Positions 16,660-25,762 of a DNA stretch of 64,000 bases are shown piece after piece. The stretch comes from Methanobrevibacter sp. TMH8 (GTDB lineage Archaea > Methanobacteriota > Methanobacteria > Methanobacteriales > Methanobacteriaceae). Positions within the stretch are counted from its first letter, which is position 1. Each line of letters opens with the position of its first letter. The stretch lies in contig NZ_JAHLZE010000001.1 in assembly GCF_020148105.1 (NCBI RefSeq), positions 38,362-102,361 of the forward strand, given 5' to 3'. Both the position numbers and the translations under genes were made by a program. The notes below the pieces were generated by a model. It was given only the letters and a program-made list of their open reading frames with translations. It made no database searches and had not been told where the DNA came from.

Positions 16660-17298
16660 ATGAATGAAAAAAAGATAATAATATTTACTGGACCTTCTTT
16701 ATCTGTTGAAGAAGCATCTAAAATATTAAATGCCGATTACAGAAAACCTGTTAAAAGAGGAGACATATTAACTGCTATTAACGATTCTCCAGATATTATT
16801 GGGATAATTGACGGAGTATTCCATCAAAATCCAGCAGTTGGACATAAAGAAATCCTTGAAGCTATGAATAAAGGAATAATTGTAGTTGGTGGATCAAGTA
16901 TGGGTGCACTTAGAGCTTCTGAGTTAAATGATTTAGGAATGATTGGAATAGGTTATGTTTATAATGAATATGCAAATGGGAATATTGAATCTGATGATGA
17001 TGTAGCCATAACATTTGACAGTTTTACTGGAGAACCTGTGTCTGAAGCTCTTGTTAATATTGATTATAACCTTAATAAAGCTATCGAAAAAGATATTATA
17101 ACTAGTGATGAAAAAAATGAGATAATTTCTATAGCTAAATCCATTTACTATCCAAATAGAACTTATCATAATATTTTAAATAAATCTAATCTTGATGAAA
17201 ATAAAAAAAAGGAATTAACAGATTTTATTGTGAAAAGTGTTGATATTAAAAAACAAGATGCAATAGCTGTTTTAGAATATATTAAAAATTTAATTTAA
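16660..17298 (+). CDS. tfuA: TfuA-like partner of YcaO
   Basis: 212 residues starting MNEKKIIIFTGPSLSVEEA. GPSL, the segment PVKRGDI, DGVFHQNPAVGHKEI and GGSSMGALRASEL are characteristic of TfuA-domain proteins, which help YcaO recruit or activate the sulfur source during thioamide formation. Located 144 nt after ycaO on the same strand, probably the same transcript. Only a weak ribosome site (AAAGATATA) is seen. Confidence 0.9.
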   Translation: MNEKKIIIFTGPSLSVEEASKILNADYRKPVKRGDILTAINDSPDIIGIIDGVFHQNPAVGHKEILEAMNKGIIVVGGSSMGALRASELNDLGMIGIGYVYNEYANGNIESDDDVAITFDSFTGEPVSEALVNIDYNLNKAIEKDIITSDEKNEIISIAKSIYYPNRTYHNILNKSNLDENKKKELTDFIVKSVDIKKQDAIAVLEYIKNLI

Positions 17299-17299
17299 T

Positions 17300-17470
17300 A
17301 TTATATTTAATTAAAATAGATTTAATAATAAATCTAATATTAAATCTAATATAAACCAATAGAATCTAATATGAATCTTATATTAACCTAATATAAAATC
17401 TAATATGAATCTAATATGAACCTAAAATTAACTTAATATTACCTAATATGAATCTAATACCTATATTAAA
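17300..17470. repeat. Degenerate AATCTAATAT short repeats
   Basis: The tfuA-larE spacer is built of about ten imperfect copies of (a)atctaatat(gaa). It looks like slipped-strand expansion. A similar shorter tract lies at about 16575-16625. Confidence 0.55.
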
Positions 17471-17479
17471 TGTGATATA

Positions 17480-18532
17480 ATGGATTTTGATGAAAAGATT
17501 GAAAAAGTTGAAAATATAATGAGAGGTAAAAATATAGTTATAGCCTTTTCAGGAGGAGCAGACAGCACAATGGTTACATATATCGCAAATAAGGTAGCCA
17601 ATAAGTGTTTAGCTATTACTTTCAATAATGAAATAATGCCTACAACTTTTTTAGCTGATGCTAAAAGAATAGCAAAATCCATAGGGATCAAACATGAAAT
17701 TATTGACCAAAATTTTCTAGAGATAGATAAATTTAAAGAAAATAAGTCTGATCGATGTTATCTTTGTAGAAATATAATGTATTCTAATATTAAAAAATCA
17801 GCAAATGAAAATGGTTATGAAACAATAGTAGATGGAACTAATATAAGTGATTTACTTGAAGATAGACCTGGAATAATGGTAAATTACGAAAATAATATTT
17901 TAAGCCCATTAGTAAATGCTGGAATTGAAAAAGAAGAAGTAATTGAATTTTTAAATAAAAATAATATAGAATATTCTAAATCTACAACCTGTTTAGCAAC
18001 TCGAATAAAAACTGGTGAAGAAATAACTGGAAAAAAAATAAATAGAATAAAATATGCAGAAGATTTACTTAAAAACCTAACAAAAGATGATACTCTCAGA
18101 GTTAGAGATATTTCAAATACTGCTCAAATCGAAACAGAAAATATAGATCCTCTTCTTAACAAAAAAACATTACAATTAATTGAAAGTGAATTAAAAGCTG
18201 TTAATTTTGAAAAAATTACTTTAGATGTTGGAACTAGTAGTTCTGAAAAAAAAGAAATAGTAATTTACAAACCATGTAAAGATGAAGCAAACAAAATAAT
18301 GTTTGAAAATGAACTTCCATATAAAATAGACATCTCAAAAACTTGTCCAAACCTTGAAAATTTAGGAAAATTAAAATGTTCTGAAAAAATGGGAGTAGCT
18401 ATGATAGATATTGATGGAAAAAATATAACTCTTTTCGAAAATGGAAAAATAGTAGCTCGTAAAGTAAAAGATAAAGAAGATGCTCAAAATATTTTAATAA
18501 AGGTTTTACCATTAATTCGAAGAGTGATATAA
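17480..18532 (+). CDS. LarE-like PP-loop ATP-dependent sulfur transferase with extra C-terminal domain
   Basis: 350 residues. The PP-loop SGGADS is at residues 24-29. Cys93 and Cys96 (DRCYLCRN) and Cys171 (TTCLATRI) form the three-cysteine set of LarE proteins that may hold a [4Fe-4S] cluster rather than a sacrificial cysteine. LarE usually has about 270 residues; here about 90 more follow, with Cys266, Cys289 and Cys300 and a segment MGVAMIDIDGKNITLFENGK that looks like a separate small domain. It follows ycaO-tfuA on the same strand, so it is a plausible sulfur donor for McrA thioglycine formation, or for nickel-pincer or tRNA chemistry; the substrate is not shown by sequence. Confidence 0.82.
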   Translation: MDFDEKIEKVENIMRGKNIVIAFSGGADSTMVTYIANKVANKCLAITFNNEIMPTTFLADAKRIAKSIGIKHEIIDQNFLEIDKFKENKSDRCYLCRNIMYSNIKKSANENGYETIVDGTNISDLLEDRPGIMVNYENNILSPLVNAGIEKEEVIEFLNKNNIEYSKSTTCLATRIKTGEEITGKKINRIKYAEDLLKNLTKDDTLRVRDISNTAQIETENIDPLLNKKTLQLIESELKAVNFEKITLDVGTSSSEKKEIVIYKPCKDEANKIMFENELPYKIDISKTCPNLENLGKLKCSEKMGVAMIDIDGKNITLFENGKIVARKVKDKEDAQNILIKVLPLIRRVI

Positions 18533-18661
18533 AAATTTAGAATAAATAGAAAATAAATAAAAACTAAGTAAAATACTAAATAAAATAAATTGTATTTTAG
18601 TATGAAAAAAGAATTATAATAAGGAATATATTTTTAAAAAGTAAATCTTAAAAAACAAATT

Positions 18662-19090
18662 TCAAGAAATAAACTCTTTTTGAATAGTTTCATTTACTTT
18701 TCTTCTGAAGCTAGTCATTTTAGATACAGCTCCTCTATTATCAATACCTTCAAAATTAATTGAGTTTCCTACTAATTCTAATTCTACGTCATCAGCTCTT
18801 ACTTCTATTATATCAATGGATAAAATAGAAGATTCTTCTAAATCATCATTAGACTCAATGTTGAATTTTACAGTGAGTTTTTTAAAGTCATATACTTGGG
18901 CTAAAGACCTTTTTATTACAGTCCCTAAAAGCTCTAAAAATTTTTCAACAAAAGGTAAATTATTTCTCCAATAATATCCTAAGACTAATTTTAACTGAAT
19001 GTCATGTTCAGCAACTTGATGATTATATTTAGCTACTAATATTATAACATTGTTGTTGGCTTTAATTATCAGTGAAGGTTTAATTTCCAT
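18662..19090 (-). CDS. Conserved-looking hypothetical protein, 142 aa
   Basis: Starts MEIKPSLIIKANNNVIILVA. It has alternating strand and helix segments, an acidic middle (SNDDLEESS) and a Lys/Arg C-terminus, with no signal peptide or membrane helix. I do not recognise the family. It stands alone, convergent to the larE-like gene, with an AT-rich upstream region. Confidence 0.6.
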   Translation of the reverse strand: MEIKPSLIIKANNNVIILVAKYNHQVAEHDIQLKLVLGYYWRNNLPFVEKFLELLGTVIKRSLAQVYDFKKLTVKFNIESNDDLEESSILSIDIIEVRADDVELELVGNSINFEGIDNRGAVSKMTSFRRKVNETIQKEFIS

Positions 19091-19494
19091 GATAATAATT
19101 TTGTAATTAATAGTAAATAATACTTTCTAATATTCTATGGTTTTTCAATATTTCAACTAATAAATATCTATAGTATATAAATATGTTATTATAGAGTTCG
19201 AATTATATTATTTTAACATTATCTATTATTAGTTGATATTCTTAATGAAATATTTTATTAATTTTAATATTAATTTTAATTATATCAAAAAATATTTTTA
19301 ATATCTCTAATATATAAAATCAGTGAAAATATTATAAAAATATAAAAAAGTATTTTATAAATAATATTGTGTAAAAAATAACTATATAAAAAATATATAA
19401 GAAATTATAGAAATATTTTATAAAAAATATTATGTAAAAAATAATATAAAAAGAATATTATATAAAAAATAGATAAATAATTAATAAAAAGAAA
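19091..19494. other. Intergenic, AT-rich
   Basis: About 400 nt. Repeated tataaaaaata tracts near 19330-19470, otherwise nothing recognisable. Confidence 0.4.
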
Positions 19495-20331
19495 TTATTC
19501 AATAAGAGCTCCAAGTAAGTCATTAGCTCTTAATAAACCAACTAATTCTCCTTCAATACCAGTAACAGGAATTTGTTCAATATTTTTAGATCTCATTTTC
19601 TTTGCACAGTCTGAAACTTTTGTTTTTGTGTTAACTGTAGCTACTTGCAAAGTTGAAACATCTTTAACTACTTTATCAGAGAATTTAAGATGATTTTTTT
19701 CTACATAAAGAACACTAGTACTATCCCAAGACCATTTGTCCCCTTCTGTACCTACAGTAGAATTATGAACACTTGTTTCAGATACGACTTCACTTTCATT
19801 AATAAAATCAGTTTCAGTGAGAATTCCACTCATTTTAGCATCATTATTTAAAGCAACAACACATTTAAGATTAAAGAATTGCATTACTTCAAAAGCAACA
19901 TTGAGAGGAGTTTGTTCCCAAGTTGTTGGTACGTTTTTGATCATATAATCTTCAACAGGAATATTAATTTCCATTTCAGAAATAGCTAAAGCAACAATAT
20001 CATAAGAAGTTACTATTCCAACTAAATCTCCATCTTTAACAACAGGAACTCTTCTAATATTATTCTCCATCATTTTAGAAGCTACTTCAGATACATTATC
20101 ATCTAATTCTGCAGTTACAATATCTCTTGACATAATAAGAGCTATTTGTTCTTCATCAGGATTTCCAATTAAGTCAGACCTAGTTAATATTCCGATTAAT
20201 TCTTTCGTTCCTTCTTTAGTAACTGGTAACCCAGAAACTTTCTGTTTTCTCATTATTTCTAAAGCTTTTTCACGGTTTCCAGGAACAGAAACATGAACTG
20301 GATTTTTAGAAACTATCTTTTTTATTAACAT
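19495..20331 (-). CDS. Four-CBS-domain protein
   Basis: About 278 residues from the ATG at 20331, which has AGGTG upstream; the GTG at 20340 overlaps that site. Four CBS motifs are visible, each with a GLPV/RVPV/IPV-type core: [30 protein letters not shown], a third diverged copy around [11 protein letters not shown], and [18 protein letters not shown]. Such stand-alone CBS proteins bind adenine nucleotides and act as energy sensors. The third domain is separated by an acidic linker ([19 protein letters not shown]). Confidence 0.88.
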   Translation of the reverse strand: MLIKKIVSKNPVHVSVPGNREKALEIMRKQKVSGLPVTKEGTKELIGILTRSDLIGNPDEEQIALIMSRDIVTAELDDNVSEVASKMMENNIRRVPVVKDGDLVGIVTSYDIVALAISEMEINIPVEDYMIKNVPTTWEQTPLNVAFEVMQFFNLKCVVALNNDAKMSGILTETDFINESEVVSETSVHNSTVGTEGDKWSWDSTSVLYVEKNHLKFSDKVVKDVSTLQVATVNTKTKVSDCAKKMRSKNIEQIPVTGIEGELVGLLRANDLLGALIE

Positions 20332-20617
20332 GATAAACACCTTTTAAATAAATAATAATAAATCATATTTGTTAAAACATACGGATCTAGATTTTAAACC
20401 ATTCAGAAGCATAAATATAGTTTATAAATATAATTTAATAAAATTCAACATAATTTTATACAATTTAAATGTTAAAATAATAAAATTAGAATTTATAATA
20501 TAATTTAATAATAATATTATAAAATAACATTATAATAATATATAAATTCTTAAATAATTATAAAATTACGAAAACGATACTTTTTTATAATGATATGGAC
20601 GTTAAATAGAATTAGCC

Positions 20618-21049
20618 CTAATAAACAACTAAAACTGAGCATCGAGCAGCTTTAACAACTTTTTCTGCTACACTACCCATTATAAATCTATCAAAGCCAC
20701 TTTTTCCAGAGCTACCCATAACAATTAAATCAATATTTTCTTTTTCAATTGTATCTAAAATAACATCTGCAGGAGAACCTTCAGCAACTTTTAATGTTAT
20801 TTTAACATCACTATCAGAGTCATCTTTCATTTTTTCAACTTTTTCAAGATTTTTCTCTGTTTCTTTTTTAAGCATTTGATTTATCTGAAATACCGTATCA
20901 TCAGAAGGAAGTCCTATAGAAAAACTTGTTTCAATAACACTTAGAGCTATTATTTCTGCCCCACTTGCCTCTGCAAGAAACAGAGCGTGTTTTTCAGCTT
21001 TTTCTGCAAACTTTGAACCATCAGTAGGTAATAGAATTCTCTTATACAT
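20618..21049 (-). CDS. Universal stress protein (UspA family)
   Basis: 143 residues, [20 protein letters not shown] at the N-terminus. The nucleotide-binding signature [20 protein letters not shown] follows the G-2x-G-9x-G(S/T) pattern near the C-terminus, so it probably binds ATP. Good GAGAGGGA ribosome site. Same strand as the CBS gene but separated by 275 nt. Confidence 0.9.
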   Translation of the reverse strand: MYKRILLPTDGSKFAEKAEKHALFLAEASGAEIIALSVIETSFSIGLPSDDTVFQINQMLKKETEKNLEKVEKMKDDSDSDVKITLKVAEGSPADVILDTIEKENIDLIVMGSSGKSGFDRFIMGSVAEKVVKAARCSVLVVY

Positions 21050-21244
21050 TTTATCCCTCTCACAGATTATAATTTATATACAAAAGTTTTAAATTTACTT
21101 AAATATCTAATAATATGTTGATTTTAAATTTTTAAGATTATATGTTAATATTTTGAAATTCTATCCCTCAATAGTCCTAGGATAGTTTTTATAAATATTA
21201 GCTAGTTAATAAAATAAATAACAATTTAACCAATAAAATATTTG

Positions 21245-22492
21245 TCAATTATAACATACTAATTTATCTTTGTTCATTACACATATTATATCTTTCGTTT
21301 CAGATCTATTAATCAAACTAAGATAAGGATTTTTTGATAATTTTTTAACTATAAATAACTGTGCAAAATTGTCTTTTTCAATGGTTAACTTGTTAATTTT
21401 TGTTTTAAAATCATTTTTAGCCATAATTTTTTCTTTATTACTATTATCCCCATAATTCAGATTATTATCAAGATCAATATTATTATTTAATGAACCAGCA
21501 ATACATACATTTGTTGTAGCCATTTTAAGGATATCTTTAGGTGCTATATATTCCTTATAGAATGCTTTCATGATCTTTAAAGTATATTCTAACTCTCTAA
21601 AAATATTAGGAGAGTTTATCATTATATTATCTGTTCCTATTAGAGGTTTTATTCCTTTTTTAAAAATTTCCATTAGTGGAGGAATTCCTACAGAAAATGC
21701 ACCATTAGAACGAGGACATAAAACAACATTTTTGTTATTTTTAGAAATTAAATCTAAATCATCATTTAAAGGAGAAGTAATATGAACTATCTGATTAAAT
21801 CCTGCTTCAACTGCTTTTTGAATTTCAGTTTTTCCAGTATTATTTAAAGAATCTTTTTGTAGAGCTTCATATTCTCCTGCATGAATTGAAGATAATTTTC
21901 CTTTCTTTTTACATTCAGAAACAATTAAAAAAGCAACTTCATCACTTATTTCACCAAAACCACTTGGAGCGATACCATCTGAAACTTTAAGAATTTTTTT
22001 AATAGCTATTTTAACTTTAGATAAGTTAGGGTCTTCATCATAAAAACTATCATCTCTTCCAAGAATGATTGGATTTATTGGAATATCTTTAGCAGCTTTT
22101 TTAAGTAAGTTAACTCCTTTTAATCCCCCTTCTCGATAATCAATAAAGTGAGTTGTTCCAGTTTCAAGCATATTCCACATAGTTTCTTTCATAGAATCAA
22201 TTAAATCTTTATCTGAAGATTTTTCAAGTTCAAGATGTTTTAATCCATTCGGAGGTTTGACAATTTCATCAATAGATTTTCCATCTCCAATATCTTTTAT
22301 AATAGAGTCTCCAATGTGAGTATGAGCATTCAAAAAACTGGGACAAACTATACAGTCAGTAGCATCAATAATTTCTCCTTCCACAACATCATTAGAAATT
22401 TCAATTATTCTACCATTATCAATTAAGATGTTTGTGTTTTTAGCTATTAAATCTGGACCAAATAATACTGTTCCATTAGATATTGTTATCAT
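21245..22492 (-). CDS. Amidohydrolase-family deaminase-type metalloenzyme
   Basis: 415 residues. Metal ligands of the TIM-barrel amidohydrolases are visible: HTH in LNAHTHIGD, His in SIHAGEYEAL, His in VHITSPLNDD and Asp in GTDNIMIN. The N-terminal strands and IDATDCIVCPSFLN match the composite domain. Closest in pattern to the cytosine/guanine/S-adenosylhomocysteine deaminase branch; the substrate cannot be told by eye. An Asn-rich insertion (about residues 335-355) interrupts the C-terminal part. No ribosome site at the ATG. Confidence 0.82.
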   Translation of the reverse strand: MITISNGTVLFGPDLIAKNTNILIDNGRIIEISNDVVEGEIIDATDCIVCPSFLNAHTHIGDSIIKDIGDGKSIDEIVKPPNGLKHLELEKSSDKDLIDSMKETMWNMLETGTTHFIDYREGGLKGVNLLKKAAKDIPINPIILGRDDSFYDEDPNLSKVKIAIKKILKVSDGIAPSGFGEISDEVAFLIVSECKKKGKLSSIHAGEYEALQKDSLNNTGKTEIQKAVEAGFNQIVHITSPLNDDLDLISKNNKNVVLCPRSNGAFSVGIPPLMEIFKKGIKPLIGTDNIMINSPNIFRELEYTLKIMKAFYKEYIAPKDILKMATTNVCIAGSLNNNIDLDNNLNYGDNSNKEKIMAKNDFKTKINKLTIEKDNFAQLFIVKKLSKNPYLSLINRSETKDIICVMNKDKLVCYN

Positions 22493-23035
22493 TAGAGATA
22501 TTATGTTTAATCTTATATTTATTATTTAGTAAAAATAGATATTCTATTAAAATTCGATGCTTTAAATATTTTAAATATTCTAGATATTCTAGATATTTAG
22601 ATATTCTATATATCCTATATATTCTAGATATTTTTAAATATTTTATAAAATTTTTAATAAAATAATTAATTTAATTTTAATTAAAGCTATTTAATGTTAA
22701 TAAAATAATGAATTTAAAGCTATTAAAAAAGAAACTAATGCTTTTAACTTTAAAAGTTAAAATTTAAAATAAATTTAGGAGTTTTAGATTAAAATTAAGA
22801 TCATTTAATTTATAGAAATTATAATCTGTTTTAAAAATAAATCTAAAACTCCCATTTTCAATTTATTAAATTTTTCTATTCAATAAAAGCTTACCATAAA
22901 AATCTTAGAACTATGAAAATTTAAACTATTAAATTTAAATTTAGAACTAAAGAATTTTAGAACTAAAAATCCTAGATACCTAAGGTCTTATATAGTACTT
23001 ATTGAAAAGTCAAAAAGCTAGTTAATATTAAATAT
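22493..23035. other. Intergenic with hairpin and AT repeats
   Basis: About 540 nt. Near 22560-22640 are short repeats of attctagat/atattctata. A 13-bp inverted repeat lies at 22778-22852 (separate entry). No coding potential is seen. Confidence 0.45.
22778..22852. repeat. 13-bp perfect inverted repeat
   Basis: GGAGTTTTAGATT (22778-22790) and AATCTAAAACTCC (22840-22852) are exact complements enclosing 49 nt. Lying about 180 nt downstream of the minus-strand adhesin gene, it could be a long-range terminator or the inverted ends of a tiny element. Confidence 0.55.
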
Positions 23036-25090
23036 TTAAAAATTAACTACTTTTAAATTGTTTTTATAGGATATTTCATTCATTGTTTTCTTAGGATTTA
23101 CAAAGAAACATTCTTTTTTACAATATTTATGTAAAGCTCTGTCAGGATAATATTTAACAATGAGTGTTATCTTTTTACCTGAACTAATAGCTTTCACTTT
23201 AGCATATTTGGATTTAATTACCTTTCCATGTCTAACATGCCAAAATTTTAAAGTAGTAGCTTTTGATTTTAAACTTCCAAAGTTTGCAATAGTTACTTTG
23301 TATGCAGCTATTTTTTTATTTGAGGTTTTAACTTTTTTGATTGAAGTAATAGCTAAATCTACTTTTGCTTTAATAGTTTGGGTGCTAGTTGCAGTAGATG
23401 ACTGATAGTTAGAATCTCCTGCATAATTAAATCTGACTTTAAATTTTCCAGCTTTTAAACCAGAAACTTGTAAAGTAGCTATTCCTTTACTGTTAGTAGT
23501 GACAATATAAGTTTTTCCATTGATGTTTATAGAAATTTTCTTACCTGATAACGCTTTACCTGCTGAATTTTTGATTGCAGCTTTAATAGTAGTTTTTTTA
23601 CCTTCATAAATTGTAGGTGTAGAAATACTTAAACTTGTTTTATTTTTAATAATTATAGATAAACTTACTACTGGATTATCATTATTATCATTACTTATTG
23701 CAAAATTATTAGAAATAGCTGTTAGTTTAATTGTAAAAATTTCAGATATTCTTGCATCAGATATATTTTTAATAATTACACCATTATTTTTTATTATAGC
23801 TTCAAATTTAGGTAAATTAAGAACACCAGTATTGTCATTAGTACCATTTAAGACTAGATAGTATCTAAGACCAATAGTATCACCTATTTTTTTATCCTTA
23901 AGAATAGTGGTATTTGTAAGTTTAGCTATATAATAATTATTTACAACAATATTAGAATCATATTTGTTGTTACCCCACCAATTATAATCAATATTAGGAT
24001 TGCCCCCTGAACTATTATTGAAATATAAAGCAGATTTATCATTATTATTATCAATTATACTATTGTAATTAACAGTTATATTTCCTCCATAAACATAGAT
24101 AGTGGTATTTATATTATCTAAAAATGTAGATCCAATCACTTTTAAATTATCTACAGCATATATAGCTCCACCATTAATAGCACCATTATTTGTAAAATTA
24201 CAATCTTTAATATTTAAACCACATCTATCATCATCTTTATATATAGCTCCACCACCCCAAGAACCACCTATATTATTATCAAATTTAGTGTTTGTAATCT
24301 CTAACAATGAATCTCTAGTTTGATATATGGCTCCTGCAGCATTTGCTCCATAATTTTTAATAAAGTTAGTATTATCAATTGTTACATTTCCACCATAAAC
24401 ATACAATGCTCCTGCACTGTGATCAGCTGTATTTTCAATGAAATTACAGTTATCTATTATTAATGTTCCAGCAACAATCCTCATAGCACCAGAACGAAGA
24501 GCACTGTTATTTGTGAAATTAGTATTTTTAATTGTAAAACTTCCACTATCTTGATGAATAGCTCCAGAATATGTATCTGTAGTTGTGAAATTTGCTTTAT
24601 TCCTATCAAAAACACAATTATTTATATTTACAATTCCTGAAACTGAATAAATCGCTCCTCCTTTTCTCGCAGTATTATTTGAAAAAACTGAATTTTGTAT
24701 ATCAAGTGTTCCTCCATTATTAAAGATTACTCCCCCATTAACAGTAGTATTTGCATTAATAAATGTAATATTAATAAATCTTACATTAACATTACCATTT
24801 ATAACAAATATTTGACCACTATTTTTTGCATCAATTATAACATCTTTAGTTGGACCATTACCTCTTATTGTTATGTTTTTACTTATAGTAATTTTATTGT
24901 CTTTTCCTATTTTATTATAAACTCCAGGATCCAAATAAAGAGTACCTCCATCTTCTGTGGCTGTTATGCCACCACTTATACCATCATTAGAATTACTATT
25001 TATTGTAGTTGCAGAAACAGCTTGTAAACTACAAATAAATAACAATATTGCTACTAAAATGGTAACCTTCAATAGCTTTTTGCTATGCAT
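23036..25090 (-). CDS. Adhesin-like surface protein with beta-helix and Ig-like domain
   Basis: 684 residues. Signal peptide MHSKKLLKVTILVAILLFIC with cleavage near SLQAVSA. About 350 residues of Pmp-type beta-helix repeats follow (GGAIYSVSG, FTNNSALRSGAM, DCNFTNNGAINGGAIY), then an Asn/Ile-rich spacer, one Ig-like domain (about 500-575) and a 105-residue CARDB-like C-terminus related to that of the gene at 9197 (shared pattern: KVTIANxGSLKSKATxLxxxHxRxGxxIK). The ATG has GGAGTGATTAA upstream. Probably a cell-wall-associated attachment protein; the anchoring mechanism is not evident. Confidence 0.85.
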   Translation of the reverse strand: MHSKKLLKVTILVAILLFICSLQAVSATTINSNSNDGISGGITATEDGGTLYLDPGVYNKIGKDNKITISKNITIRGNGPTKDVIIDAKNSGQIFVINGNVNVRFINITFINANTTVNGGVIFNNGGTLDIQNSVFSNNTARKGGAIYSVSGIVNINNCVFDRNKANFTTTDTYSGAIHQDSGSFTIKNTNFTNNSALRSGAMRIVAGTLIIDNCNFIENTADHSAGALYVYGGNVTIDNTNFIKNYGANAAGAIYQTRDSLLEITNTKFDNNIGGSWGGGAIYKDDDRCGLNIKDCNFTNNGAINGGAIYAVDNLKVIGSTFLDNINTTIYVYGGNITVNYNSIIDNNNDKSALYFNNSSGGNPNIDYNWWGNNKYDSNIVVNNYYIAKLTNTTILKDKKIGDTIGLRYYLVLNGTNDNTGVLNLPKFEAIIKNNGVIIKNISDARISEIFTIKLTAISNNFAISNDNNDNPVVSLSIIIKNKTSLSISTPTIYEGKKTTIKAAIKNSAGKALSGKKISININGKTYIVTTNSKGIATLQVSGLKAGKFKVRFNYAGDSNYQSSTATSTQTIKAKVDLAITSIKKVKTSNKKIAAYKVTIANFGSLKSKATTLKFWHVRHGKVIKSKYAKVKAISSGKKITLIVKYYPDRALHKYCKKECFFVNPKKTMNEISYKNNLKVVNF

Positions 25091-25762
25091 TTAATCACTC
25101 CTATAATTTATTTTTTTTTAGATTAATTAAGAACAAAAAGAAATATAGTTATTAATATAATGCGAATAATAACGAATCTCTGAGTTTCTTCTTTATTAAT
25201 CAGAAAAAACCCTAAATTCAAATTAATATTACGTAAAATATTTTCTAACTTTAAAATAATGATATTCTCTAAAAAAATAACTGGAGTTTTTTCTCATTAA
25301 TAAGGAAGAATTATAGGAGTGTTTTGAATATAATTTATTTATTAGTAAATAATAATATTATATTGTGCATAATAAATATTATTATAATAAGATTTATTAT
25401 AGAATCTATTATATATAAAGTTAATTAAGATATAGAAAACATTAATATGTCAATAAAAAGTAAATACATGCTCAATTTTTCAATATTCTGTTTTTCTAAA
25501 TATTAATAAATAATAATAAAAATAATATTAATAATAGTAATAATTTTAATAATAGTAATAATAATATTGAAAATAAAATAATAAAATAAGACGATAAAAT
25601 AAAATAATAAAGAGAAGTAACAAAATATAACGTTAAAAAGTAAAAATATTAATTTATTAAGTAATTGAACTTAAAAAAATAAAAATAAGAATTATACAAT
25701 AATAATAAAAAATTATAGAAAATTAAAATAAAAAATAATAAAAGTAAGAATTAGTGAATATA
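25091..25762. other. Intergenic, AT-rich
   Basis: About 670 nt between the adhesin gene and carB. Runs of aataataata near 25500-25600. Nothing else is recognised. Confidence 0.4.
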
